Source: Cryptomeria japonica
Lineage: Eukaryota > Streptophyta > Pinopsida > Cupressales > Cupressaceae
Direction: 5' to 3'
Length of the DNA: 64,000 bases
Assembly (NCBI RefSeq): GCF_030272615.1
Contig: NC_081415.1
Coordinates: 372,289,009 to 372,353,008 of the forward strand
The position numbers and the translations under genes were made by a program. How positions within the stretch are numbered: the first letter of the stretch is position 1; every line of letters begins with the position of its first letter. The notes beneath the pieces were generated by a model that saw only the letters and a list, made by a program, of their open reading frames with translations, did no database searches and was not told the origin of the DNA. Of the stretch, positions 47,372 through 58,500 are shown piece by piece.

Positions 47372-48072
47372 TGGTGGAGTTGGTAAAATATTTTCCTTGC
47401 TTGCTGATCAAATTTTCCAAGGCAAGGTGGACTTCATAGATTGTATTCCATATGTTGGTGGGCTTGACAAAAGTTGTGCACCTCTTACTTGCTTCTTATC
47501 CAATCAAGGGCGGACTTCCAAACTTTTGCACTACACATCCTGCCATGGGGTGGACTTCATCAATGTTGTGCACTTCATACCCTCTTCATAAGGCGGACTT
47601 TGCTCTTCGTGTGACCAAGTCAAGGCGGACATGGAAATACTTGATATCCTTAGTACACACCATGAGGGCGGACTTGGAGGAGTTCATGACCCATCACCTT
47701 GCAGATTGGGCAGACTTTGTTTAACTTAGGCACCAAAGTTCATGTCTTTGGGCGGACTTTGTTGAGTTTATGCCCCTCCCAACATGCCATTCTTCTTAGC
47801 TTGGGCGGACTTTGCTTGCTTCATGCCCCATCATATATGATGTTGGGCGGACTTTATCATCTCCTTGCACCACTCACCATCTCCTTTCACCTTGGGGCGG
47901 ACTTTCCTTGACTTGTGCACCTTTTTACCTTATACTTGGCGGACTTCCTTAACTTCATGCACCTTCTCCATGGGTGGAGTTCATTAACTTCATGCATCTT
48001 ACACTCAACCAAGGGCGGATTTCAATCATTTTAGGCACCAAGGAGGGCGGACTTGGTGAAATTCATGCACCA
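47372..48072 (-). repeat. Irregular tandem array of about 16 GGGCGGACT-type units
   Basis: The + strand repeats GGGCGGACTTTGTT...CTTCATGCACC with unit lengths of roughly 35-60 bp. Core variants are GGTGGACTT, GGCGGACTT, GGCAGACTT, GGTGGAGTT and GGCGGATTT. On the minus strand the core is AAGTCCGCCC. It lies within the presumed U3 of the LTR at 45118-48678. GGGCGG is the classical GC-box core, but the relevance in plants is unclear. Confidence 0.
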
Positions 48073-48683
48073 TGAGATCAAAACTTCAAATCTTCATAAC
48101 TTGTGCAATTCTTCTCGGATTTGTTTGAAATTTGAAAACCACTCATCATTCATCCATTGAATTCCTCTGGATCCCTAAAATTTAGGAAATTGTCTTTTTT
48201 GAACAAAACTTGAATTTCGGAGGAATTTAACGATCATCTTCAGTGTAACTTAGAGCCAATAATGCAAACCCTAGATCCCCATTCCAAAAAATAGAAAAAA
48301 CAAGCATCCCTAAAAAATAGAAAAAAACTTTCTAAAACTAGCCATTTCGAGAATCGTGATTAAAGTGCCAAAAACGAAACTTCCTAAAAAATAGGAAAAA
48401 GCAAAAAACAAAAACTTTCCAAAAATAGAAAGTTGTCCAAATTGACCCAAATCAATTGCAATATTCGTCCTTCGGGCTTTCTAGGCACATTGACGATGTC
48501 TAGACTCTGTTCTAACCATGGTTTGCACATACTGCCTTATGACTTCCAAAACTCAGACCTTTCAAATCTGACAAAATGGGTGTCAGGAAGGTTGTGAGGC
48601 TCTAAGAAAAACCCTAAAAAGCAAAAGCAAGGAGGGTACCCATTTGCAATGGGGCGATGTGTGAAAAAGGTCACAACAAGAAG

Positions 48684-49134
48684 GGACATGACAATCAGGT
48701 GTTAGAAAAGGATCCTTCTTTTTCTTCTTCCAACCTCTCATTTACTTCTTCCAAGGTTATCCCTCTTCCATTTTTCTTCCATTGGCAAATATTTTCATAG
48801 ACATTGTACAAATATTCTTTGAGGAGACTTTAAGCTCTCAGATTTTTGAAAGATAAGAATATAGATGAACTTTGGGTCATTGATTTCGAATTGCTATTTG
48901 TTTTCCTTATGTTAAATTGCAGCAAAATATTGGGGATTCTCTTGCAGTTTTATGGATTTTATTTCTCTATCATTGCATGTTGGAATCTAAACAAGCACAT
49001 ATAGGTCTTAAGCTTAATCCTCTACATAGATGTTATTTTCCTTATGTTTAAGCAACATCTTGTAGATATCTATCAAATGTGCATATTTTGAGTAGTATTT
49101 TCATTTAGTTTTAGTTTGTGCACATTTCCTACTT
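48684..49134. other. Spacer, no gene recognised
   Basis: T- and C-rich at its left end; nothing else recognised. Confidence 0.
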
Positions 49135-49464
49135 TTAAGTTAAAAGCATATCCCAGATAAACTCAAACCCATCATATGAGAGAGCTCCCCCTCTCAAATG
49201 CAAAGGAAGATTGTGAATCCAATAACAATCTCTTGCTCTGTTGTAAACTTTGTTGCAACTGTCATTTCTCAATGAAGCATCATAGTCGCAAATCAATGTT
49301 ACAATAGAAATCAATTTTCTCTCATCTTTGGGTAACTTGTCTATTGCTACTAATATGGTAAGTCTAGAAGGAAAGGACTCTCTCCTATTTCTCTTTCTTA
49401 GCCAATCTTGAAACTGTGATAGGAGAAATGGCAATGTCAAAGGCTTTGGAGCGATCAAATACAA
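49135..49464 (-). CDS. Open frame of 109 codons, unknown function, probably a fragment
   Basis: The frame reads FLLSQFQDWLRKRNRRESFP, ILVAIDKLPKDERKLISIVT and LPLHLRGGALSYDGFEFIWD. It looks protein-like, with a plausible mix of charged and hydrophobic residues, but I do not recognise it. There is no upstream exon or promoter that I can point to. It may be a piece of a retroelement protein next to the RNase H pseudogene at 49605. Confidence 0.
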   Translation of the reverse strand: MYLIAPKPLTLPFLLSQFQDWLRKRNRRESFPSRLTILVAIDKLPKDERKLISIVTLICDYDASLRNDSCNKVYNRARDCYWIHNLPLHLRGGALSYDGFEFIWDMLLT

Positions 49465-49604
49465 ATAAAGCCTTCTCTTTATATGGTAATTTCATTTTGC
49501 AAAACTACACAAGTCTAAGGCTTCCCTCCAATCATGGGGCATGTGGTATGAAACCACCACTCAACTTGAGAAGTGGAATAAAATAGGCCCCTCCCCAAAA
49601 TGGT

Positions 49605-49985
49605 TGTGTGAAGATGAATTGTGATGGTGCCTCCCACAAAAACCCTAGTACCTTGACGGCTAGTTGTAACATCAGAAATAAAAGTCTCTTGGTTTGCACG
49701 ACTTTGAAACAATTAAAGGTGGGTACTAACAAGAAGTTGAAGCCCAAGCTTTCATTTTGGTTTGTCAGTGTGTTCTTCAGTCAATTTTTCTTCTATCTAG
49801 ATTGAAGGTGAATTAATGATCTTTATAAATGCAGTAAAAAAGTTTTTTTTGCCAAACTGGAAGTTTAGAAACATTCTAGAAATAAATTGTCCCCTTTAGA
49901 TTTGTTGGCAAACTTTTCCATTCAGCAAACTTATAGGGAGATTAACTGCAGAAGAAGAGTTCATAATAAGCAATTTCTAATAGTG
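49605..49985 (+). pseudogene. RNase H (RVT_3-type) pseudogene, frameshifted
   Basis: The opening KMNCDGASHKNPST corresponds to the NFDGASKGNPG start of plant RNase H domains. The TN.E.EAQA step near 49722-49745 lies in another frame. Later pieces resemble the WKF..I and YREINCRA segments near 49860 and 49940. At least two frameshifts and several stops separate them. It is an independent copy from the fragment at 12158-12380, and no reverse transcriptase is adjacent. Confidence 0.
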
Positions 49986-49989
49986 GATT

Positions 49990-50457
49990 GTTTTTAGCAG
50001 GGGTGGAATGTTTGAGCTTGGTCTTCCCAATAGTTTGAGGCTTATTCATTTTTTATTAAGGAATTTAGATAAGAAGATAATATGATGTGCCGCAAAACCC
50101 CTTCCATGGCCATGGGTTACTTTAGACAAATTTGGGAGGTGGCAAGAGTCAAAGTGTTTGATGGAAAGCCTCAAGTTCATTGGAAAAAAAATTACTGCAA
50201 TTGGACAATGGATAGATTATGTTGCACAGAAAAGGATGATTTTTCAAAATTTTCACACAAGCAAATAAAAGAGAATTAGTGGAGTTTTGGTTTGTGCAGG
50301 TTAAGGGACTCTTGCTTGAGATAAGAGGACATCCAAAGAATGTTTCCTAATTGGGATTCAAAGCTACCTGCAAAGATCTTAAACAGGTAGTCTTCAAGAT
50401 CTTTAAAGAATTTTCTTGGCGCGAGTCTTTATCCCCCAAAGAATTACCTCAAGGATT
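49990..50457. other. Spacer, no gene recognised
   Basis: A 65-codon frame at 50082-50279 shows no family signal. Confidence 0.
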
Positions 50458-50462
50458 TTGTA

Positions 50463-51970
50463 TGTTATGTCCCTACTGATTTCTACCAAACTTTTTCTAT
50501 GTATTTCCAAAGAATATTCATAACAATTTGCATAAATGATAATGTCTTGTTTCATTTATTTAATAATGGAACAGACAGTGAATCCACAGGCAGATAAAAT
50601 AGTCTGATAATAGAATATATAGCAGCAAAAAATATTACTGGAAACGACAACCAGAATTTAATGAGATATCTGACCTTAACAACATGCATTTTCCCCAATC
50701 TTATAACCCGATATGAAACTATGCCTTCAGCTGGAGTACAGAGAGCGAATCTTTGCTTCAGCGATGTAAAGCACTTCAGCAGTATTGATAACTGGAACTC
50801 GACTTCAAGCTCCGGTCCTTCTAATAGCAGTATGAGAGCAGAATGAGATTGTTACAACTTCTTGAGAAATGATGTTCACAGCCAGTCCACCTTCTTCAAT
50901 ATGACTCGAGAAACCTGTCACCCTTCTCCTGCGCAAGAACAGTCTTCTGAGCCGACAGTAACGACTGAGTCCTTTATATAGAGCACGCACTTTCCCAGGC
51001 TTCCCTATGAAGACCAAATCATGCCAACCAATTCCCTTGAACACAACAGCCCCTTCATCAGATGGTGACTCTGCCAGACAGCTCAAGATCTCTTAATTCA
51101 ATCAAGTCGATGATATATGAATCGATTATATTACTTAGAACCTCATGTCAAGCCGTTCATTAGAATGAGCGATAGAAATAATTAAATCACATTTAGGGAA
51201 TGCTCTGCCAGCAACTATTATTCTCAATGATTTCCTCTTGCTGGACTTAGGAGATTTGGAAGCCAACGCAGGAATTAATATTATAATTCAAATTCCTTCT
51301 ATTGCCCGATAAGAGATAAATGTCAATCCTCTGTCACTATTACGGCTTACCAAATATTATTATCGACACTACCAATATTCAGAGCCACGACTAATTAAAA
51401 TGAACACCACCCTTAGAAAAGTCTTCTCAAATATGAACCGGGCCCCACTCCAGTAATTTAGTTAATCCTCAGACAAGCAGCTCATATGCAATACAAGACG
51501 GAATATAAATTTAGCTAAATAAACCTGCCAATAATATTATCGCTCAAATATTTAGCCGACCAGAATATAAAATATCCATTTTCTTCATTTCTGAATCAAA
51601 CCCTAAACTACTGCAAATTTGTCTCCAATGGAGACTCACAAATTTCGCTCAGTTGTGAACTCCATCACGAATCCACTCCCAAGAAGAGTCAGGTTTTCAT
51701 CCAACCCTTCTGCCAACTTCTGAAGGTTTTCGTCTCCAGAAATCATAAACTGTTTTATCAAATCCAAGCATGCTTTACTTCCTCCCTCCAGTCTCCTCAT
51801 AAAGAACTCCACGAAGCTTCTAGAATATTAGGCCAACCACATTTGGAGAACTTTATTTAATAAAGTGACATTATGATATTATTTTATTGTTTATTTAATT
51901 AAATTATTTAATATTAAGTCATCATTGGATATTTTAATTATTTGTCACCTTTCAAATTGGGGACATTACA
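50463..51970 (-). mobile_element. Solo LTR, gypsy-type, 1508 bp
   Basis: The + strand begins TGTTATGTCCCTAC and ends TTGGGGACATTACA, so the ends form an inverted repeat of about 11 bp. TTGTA flanks it perfectly on both sides (50458-50462 and 51971-51975). The minus strand carries CTATATAAAGGACTC (TATA near + 50973-50981), which sets the orientation as TGTAATGTCCCC to ACATAACA. The open frame at 51086-50805 is transcribed LTR sequence, not a gene. There is no internal domain. Confidence 0.
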
Positions 51971-51975
51971 TTGTA

Positions 51976-52771
51976 GCATGAGATGGCCTCTAGGTGAAAG
52001 CAAAGTTTGCAAACTCTACGAGACTTGATGAGTTGTTGAGTACTCATTGCTTTTTAACTATGCAAGTTTTATAGTTTTAACTTGCGAGTTTGGAGGGACA
52101 ATTTTCTAGTGAAAAATCATCAAGTTTTTTGGTGAGTACTCACCAAAACACAACGAATCTATGGGAAAAAATAGCAAAGTAGGAAAAACAAGAAAAATGC
52201 AGGTAAAAATGTAGACATGGGTAAAACATGTCTGAACACATGTTTTTCACATGTTCTTTTTGCAACCCCCTATAATTAAGGCGGGTGACCAAAACTGCAC
52301 TACAAATAGGTCCAAAATTTTATTTTTGTTCCTTCAATTGGCCATTTTAGTCAGCAATTTTTAATTTAACAAAACTTTGTAGCAACAAGTCAAATTTATA
52401 ATAATCATCACTTACACAACATTCATGATAATCAGCCCTCACACAAATATTTCATCTTTTGTTTTCTTCTCCTTCAAATTGGGTTGGATGACATTGATAT
52501 GATGAGGAGTCATTGCCATCTACCAGTAGGGTGGAGCCACAAGCCCAATCTTCTATGCCAAGCAAGGAGCCACAATTAAGTACCCCCCAATTTTTCACTA
52601 GGTTGGGGAAGAGGGAATTGTAAAACCTTGTAATTTTTTACTTGCCTAGATGTGAAATTTATGATGTTGATTTTCAAACAAAATATCATAAATTCATAAT
52701 AGTTATTTGTTAGCAACTAGCTATCGTACCCCATTAACACATAAGGAGCTCCTCCAAGAATCAGAAAAAAA
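51976..52771. other. Spacer and possible LINE 5' region
   Basis: Contains GAGTACTCACCAAAAC-type phrases near 52130-52150. The last 100 bp before the ATG at 52772 may be the LINE 5' untranslated region, but nothing diagnostic is visible. Confidence 0.
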
Positions 52772-54461
52772 ATGGAGGGCGGGCGGTTCCAAGATTCAAA
52801 TTTGAGCGGGAATTCTGGATCGACATCGGGACAGCATGCGGCAGATGATTCGGAGATTCTTGCGGAAGGAGAAGGTTCAGATGGTAAGGACCCCGATGAT
52901 CCCGTGAACTTGGGGGACCCAAGGGGAGGAACAACACCACGTGAAGAGCAGTTAGCACTAGACAGCGGGAAAGGGTAGGTTCAAACTTCAAAAACAGAAG
53001 ACGGCAACTCGGAAGGAGCCCAAGGACAACAAATGACTTGTGTTTCAGAGAACACGATGGAAGGTAAAGATCATCCGGAAAAGGTTCTTTTGTCAACAGG
53101 GGGACCCAATGGACAGACACGTAAGTGGTCCTCGTTGTTTGGGGTCAAGCCCAAAGGTAAGTCCTCATTGCCTCCTGTTAAAAACTCCTAGAATGTGTCT
53201 CAGGGCAAGTTTGCTATCATTGTTCCTGACCAAATCATTGATCAAAACATTGCTAGAATGGAAAACACTTTGATTGGTTATTTCTTTGGATCTAGACCTA
53301 ACATAGAAATAGTTTGTGGATTTGTCAAAAGAAAGTGGAACCTGAAAGGTCAGGTTGATGTGGTAGCAATGAACAAAGGCTGTCTATCCTTCTCCTTTTC
53401 TTGTGATGAGGATAGAAGAAACATTCTATGTAGTGGGTCTTGGGCAATAGGCAAATACATCATGTACATTCAGAAGTGGTACCCTAATGTAGCGAAAGGA
53501 AAGAATTTTTTGGCCCAAGTCCCAGTGTGGGTCAAACTCCCTGGGCTCCCAATGGAATTCTGGGAGGAAGACGTTTTTGCAGGAATTGCCAATACCTTTG
53601 GGGAGCTAATCGCCATTGATCAGATCACGGCTTCTAGAAGAAGGCTGATCTATGCAAGGATTTGTGTTGGAGTTGGACCTAACACGAACTTGCCAGAGGA
53701 AATAGAGATAGAATCAAAACTGGGGAAGTGGAAGTAGAACATTGTTTATGAAACAATCCCCTTCGCCTGTTATCATTGTAAAAAAGTCGGACACTGGGCT
53801 AAAAAATGTCCATCTAAAGAAGATAAACCCCATACCCAAACTAAGGTTTGGAAAAAAGTGGACAAGCCACTAAAAGTTCGGGATTCCAATGACCCTAATC
53901 AGGAGAAGCAGTCCCAAATAGTAAGGGTGGAGGAAGAAATCACTAGTGAAGTGGGTAATGAACCAAAGATTCAGATGTTGGAACAGGGTGTTGTACACAA
54001 AGAAAAAGACAACACTCAGCAAGAGGATCAGAAAGAGGACAAGACAGAGGTAGAGAAAACAGATAAACATCCTACAGATAATAAAGAGGAAGGAGATAAC
54101 TTCAACCTTGTCTCAAAATCTCAAGATCAAGATAAAGAAATAGACTGGTTCCAAGAAGCCCAACCTGATACCATTTTGGGCCAAGGGCTATCGGAAATCT
54201 CATTAACCACCCCAGCAAAGGGAAAGTTGGCTTATTCGGAGGAACAAGATCCAAAATGGGGAGATGAAGAGGACATAAAAAAGGCACTGGGGAAGAATGA
54301 ATCAAAGCAGGGGGACAAAGAAGTTGCAGAGGATAAAAGAAAGAACAAGCAAAAGAAAAAGAATAACAATAACCCAATAAATAGTACGCTGACTAGAAAC
54401 ACCAAAAGCAGGCTTGGTGATGTGGTAGTGCAACACACTTCTCCAGGAAGACACTCAAATG
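52772..54461 (+). pseudogene. LINE ORF1 (DUF4283 plus CCHC zinc knuckle), three TAG stops
   Basis: One frame runs from ATG 52772 to the gap at 54462, broken only by TAG at 52976, 53189 and 53735. Residues 1-140 are acidic and low-complexity. Residues of about 142-320 form a DUF4283-like domain (QGKFAIIVPDQIIDQNIARM; RNILCSGSWAIGKYIMYIQK; VPVWVKLPGLPMEFWEE), which in plant L1-type LINEs is the RNA-binding ORF1 core. A knuckle CYHCKKVGHWAKKC (CX2CX4HX4C) follows at residues 333-346. A long E/K/Q-rich tail runs to the gap. Endonuclease and reverse transcriptase would lie in or beyond the gap, and none is seen after it. Loss of function looks recent. Confidence 0.
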
Positions 54462-54961
54462 NNNNNNNNNNNNNNNNNNNNNNNNNNNNNNNNNNNNNNN
54501 NNNNNNNNNNNNNNNNNNNNNNNNNNNNNNNNNNNNNNNNNNNNNNNNNNNNNNNNNNNNNNNNNNNNNNNNNNNNNNNNNNNNNNNNNNNNNNNNNNNN
54601 NNNNNNNNNNNNNNNNNNNNNNNNNNNNNNNNNNNNNNNNNNNNNNNNNNNNNNNNNNNNNNNNNNNNNNNNNNNNNNNNNNNNNNNNNNNNNNNNNNNN
54701 NNNNNNNNNNNNNNNNNNNNNNNNNNNNNNNNNNNNNNNNNNNNNNNNNNNNNNNNNNNNNNNNNNNNNNNNNNNNNNNNNNNNNNNNNNNNNNNNNNNN
54801 NNNNNNNNNNNNNNNNNNNNNNNNNNNNNNNNNNNNNNNNNNNNNNNNNNNNNNNNNNNNNNNNNNNNNNNNNNNNNNNNNNNNNNNNNNNNNNNNNNNN
54901 NNNNNNNNNNNNNNNNNNNNNNNNNNNNNNNNNNNNNNNNNNNNNNNNNNNNNNNNNNNNN
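54462..54961. other. Assembly gap, 500 N
   Basis: The LINE ORF1 ends at one side. On the other side sequence resumes with an unusually GC-rich tract and then a copia leader, so two different elements are joined by the gap. Confidence 0.
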
Positions 54962-55565
54962 ACCGGAGCGCCGCCCCCGGGCCACCTCCGCCTGGCCCTA
55001 CCACCAGACAGCCTTTGTGTGCCCTCTCTCTTGCCTTTGTAGGGGGGGTTGGTTTTTTCTTCCTATCTTGAGCATTCAAAGTCATTTTTTCGAAAATAAA
55101 TAGACGTCGGAAAGCTGGTTCCGAGCTGGACCTCATGGTATTGAAATTTTTTTTTCAATTTTACTATTTGACTATACTTTTTTCCAGTCAAAGTGGGGTC
55201 GCTTTTCTGCACTTTCGGGGTTGTAGAATGTGCAAACGGACTCCCTTTTTTTAAAACAAATAGGCAATGGAAAGCTCTCAGCATGCTCTATTCAGATATG
55301 TGATCTTGTTTCTCATATATTTTATCAGGTATATGAGATTTCAGTTTGAATTTTTTTGGCTTATGCACTGCTTCATTCTGACCAGTATGTACTAGGGTTT
55401 GGGTTTATCTCTTGTGGGGGGATGTTTTTTTCTCGCTTTCTGTCATTTATATCAGAAATCAAGAACACCAAAACTCTCAAAATAAACAAACCCTTTTGCA
55501 TCTTCTGTCTATTCTGAAAGATCACATAATAATAAAAACACAAGCAGGTACAGGTGCAGAGTTTC
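54962..55565 (+). other. Leader of the copia element, GC-rich at the gap edge
   Basis: 54962-55010 is far richer in G+C than its surroundings (for example CGGAGCGCCGCCCCCGGGCC). The rest is T-rich and leads into the gag ATG at 55566. No PBS or 5' LTR is visible; both are probably in the gap. Confidence 0.
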
Positions 55566-58500
55566 ATGGCAGACTCTTCAGTTGAGTTGTTGACATCACA
55601 CAACTATCACACTTGGAAGCCTCGCATCACGAGGCTTCTCAAGGAATGAGGGTTGTGGTCTTGTTTGGATAAGGTTCAGCCTTCGTTGCAGCGTCCTTTT
55701 GAGATTCTTCAACACAGAAACAAGATGGATGAGGCCATGGGTTTGCTCTCATTACATGTTTCCGATAGTCTTTTGTTTCACCTTGATGATTTTCTCACTC
55801 CTCAAGATATGTGGTTGAAGTTTGACTCTCTTTAGGAGAGTTAATGAGATCCAGGCATTACAGATTGAGGCAGAGTTGGTTTTCTTGTTACCTGATTCCT
55901 TTCCCACTATTGAGGATTTTTTGAACAAATTCAAGGCTACCAGATCTGTTCTCCAGGGGTGTGGAATGTTGGTATTATGGATGTGTTGCATTGGTTTTGT
56001 CATTGATGTCAACACTTATCAACACTTGAGAACACTTAGAGATTCTTGGTTATGTTCACCGGCATGTTCAATGACTTATACACAATCACCGGTATCTGGT
56101 TCACCGACAGGTTATATTGTTCACTGACACTGAGGATGATCTGTTATCATCTGGAGATTACTTGGTTATGTTGAAGACATTGTTTGGACACTTGGTTTTG
56201 GTGATTTGATTATTGGTACAATCGAGTTTGCATATTTGTTGTTACCGAAAAATAGGTCTAGGTTATGGACCGACAAGCATTATCTATTCCAGATCAGCAC
56301 GACACGTTAAGGAGATGATTTGTTATTATTATAAATGCATTGAGCCGACATCATGCATCGCATATTGATTCATTTGTAATTGATTTTATTGTAATATCTT
56401 AGTGAGCCAACCTACACAATTAGTCTTAGGTTTTGGTATATATGTAAGATCTCATTTGAGAGATTATGTAGAGTAGAGGTGTGGAAAAAGGATTGTAATA
56501 AGGTATATGTGAATATAAGAAGAGCTATACACGCAGACATCATTTGAAGATTCAAGGAAGGTATGAGGAAGACAATCAGAGCTTAACCGGTACTAAATCC
56601 AGCATATGAAGATGCTATTTTGAGCAGTACATTATCATTGGATTTAACCATCTAATTGTAGTCAGTGTGACTCCCATTTTGTGATTGAGCAGTGAGCTCT
56701 AGGCAATTGGTCTTTCTACATGTGCAAACCCCATTTGTACACACATACTATCTGCAGTAGTATCATCTGATTGTGAGTAAGGTTTCCCACCGTGGTTTTT
56801 CCCCTTACAGGGTTTCCACGTACAAATAATTGTGTGATGTGTTGTGTATGTTATTTGTCTTTCTGTTTCATACATTAAACTTTACCGGTATTGCAATTAA
56901 CTGTTAAACTATTTACCGGCATTAAAGTTTGGTTTACCAGTATTATGCACTAAGTTTGGTTAAGTTATATTTGGTTGAAATTAATAGACAACTGATTCAT
57001 CCCCCCCCCTCTCAGTTGCCTTCGGGACCTAACATGGAAAGACCAAGACAGACCCAGAGTGCATTCACTTGATCCTTTCGAAGCTTTGGGGTCCTTTTTA
57101 GTTTTTTGCCTCTCCTTTCTACTCCACCATGGATGGCTTGGGTTCTTGTTTTACCATGCCTACCTTTGATGTGTTTTGTGAGCATTTGTCTCATGAGCAA
57201 TCTCACCTTTCTCAGCTGGACATGCTCTCCGGGTCCAAGAACAAAGCATTGGTTGCTCAGTCATCTAAGGAGAAGCAAAAGCAGAAACTGAAGCCAAAGA
57301 AGAATTCTGCAGGCAATGAGCATTCCTCCAAGCCACCTCCTAAGTCTGATTCTAAACCACCATTTAATCGAAACAAGGGAAATCTTCGAAGTCTGGTGAG
57401 TCTTCCTCCAAGAATAGGAAGAAATCAGGAGATACTTGCAGTTTTTGTGGCAAGGAAGGACATCCAATTTCCAGGTGTTGGAAACAATTAAAGGCTTTAG
57501 AAGAAGACATGCACCAGCATCACATCTCCTCACCTCAGGCGTCTTCTCCTTCCACAGGGAAAGGTCATGCTCTCACTGCTCAAGCTTCGACCTATGGGTC
57601 CACTTGGATTTTAGATTCTTGGTGCTTCTCACCATATGACTCACACTCAGCAGTTGGTTACTTCTCTTGCCTCTTGTGGTACTTCACAGATTGCAGTGGG
57701 TGACTCTGTTCAGCTTTCAGTCTTGGGTTCAGGTTCTGTCTCTTTGGATGGGGTTACTCTACAGGATCAATGAGATTTGATGGACTAGTTTGAGATGACG
57801 GATCTCGGTCTTCTGCACTATTTTCTTGGTCTTCAAGTGATTCAATCTTCTAATGGGATCTTCATTTACCATCAGAAGTATGCTCTTGACATGCTTCAAT
57901 GCTTTGGCATGCTTGATTGCAAGCCTACCCCCACTCCTTTTCAGTCAGGGGTTGTTTTGATTACTACTTGCCCCACTCCTTCAGTAGATTTTATACTTTA
58001 TAGGTAGTTGATTGGCAGTTTGTTGTACGTGACACACACTCGTCTTGACCTTTCCTTTGCAGTTGGTCTTGTCTCTCGATTCTCCCATGATCCTCATGAG
58101 AGTCATTGGCAAGCTGCCAAATGTATTTTGTGGTACATTCAGGGCTCTATTTCTCATGGAATTCACTACACATCAGGGGAACCACACATTGTTGGCTACA
58201 CTGACTCGGATTGGGCTGGTGATGTCAATGATTGAAAGTCTACTTCTGGCTTTGTTTTTTGTCTTGGCTCTGGTCCTATCACATGGTCTTGCAAGAAGCA
58301 GACTGCTCATGCGTTATCATCTATAGAGGCTGAGTACTGAGCTGTTGTGCTCGCAAGTTAGGAGATCTTATGGCTTCGACAATTGATGACTAAGTTTGGT
58401 TTTCCTCCTGATAGTCCCACTATTCTTTGGTGTGACAATCAGAGTGCTATTCACATTTCTCTCAACCTGGTGGAGCATCAGCAAACGAAGCATATTGAGC

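Larger units (their letters stand above)
45118..48678 (-). mobile_element. Probable very long solo LTR (about 3.56 kb), gypsy-type
   Basis: The minus strand would start TGTTGTGACCTTTTTCACAC and end in CCAACA, with TGTTG/CAACA ends. The flanks GGAAG (45113-45117) and AGAAG (48679-48683) match at 4 of 5 bases. TATATAA (+ 45811-45817) with CTCATTTGG downstream (+ 45799-45791) gives the promoter and orientation, leaving a U3 of about 2.9 kb that holds the GGGCGGACT array. No PBS or pol is adjacent. The ends are my best placement, not certain. Confidence 0.

Noticed and set aside
47372-48072. CRISPR or protein-coding repeat array
   Set aside because: Irregular spacing, nuclear plant context and no continuous frame; better explained as a U3 repeat array.
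50805-51086. Arginine-rich minus-strand frame of 93 codons
   Set aside because: It lies in the transcribed part of a solo LTR just after its TATA box; no family signal.
54393-55136. Long minus-strand and plus-strand frames across the third gap
   Set aside because: Only the plus-strand LINE ORF1 on the left side is supported; the rest is N.
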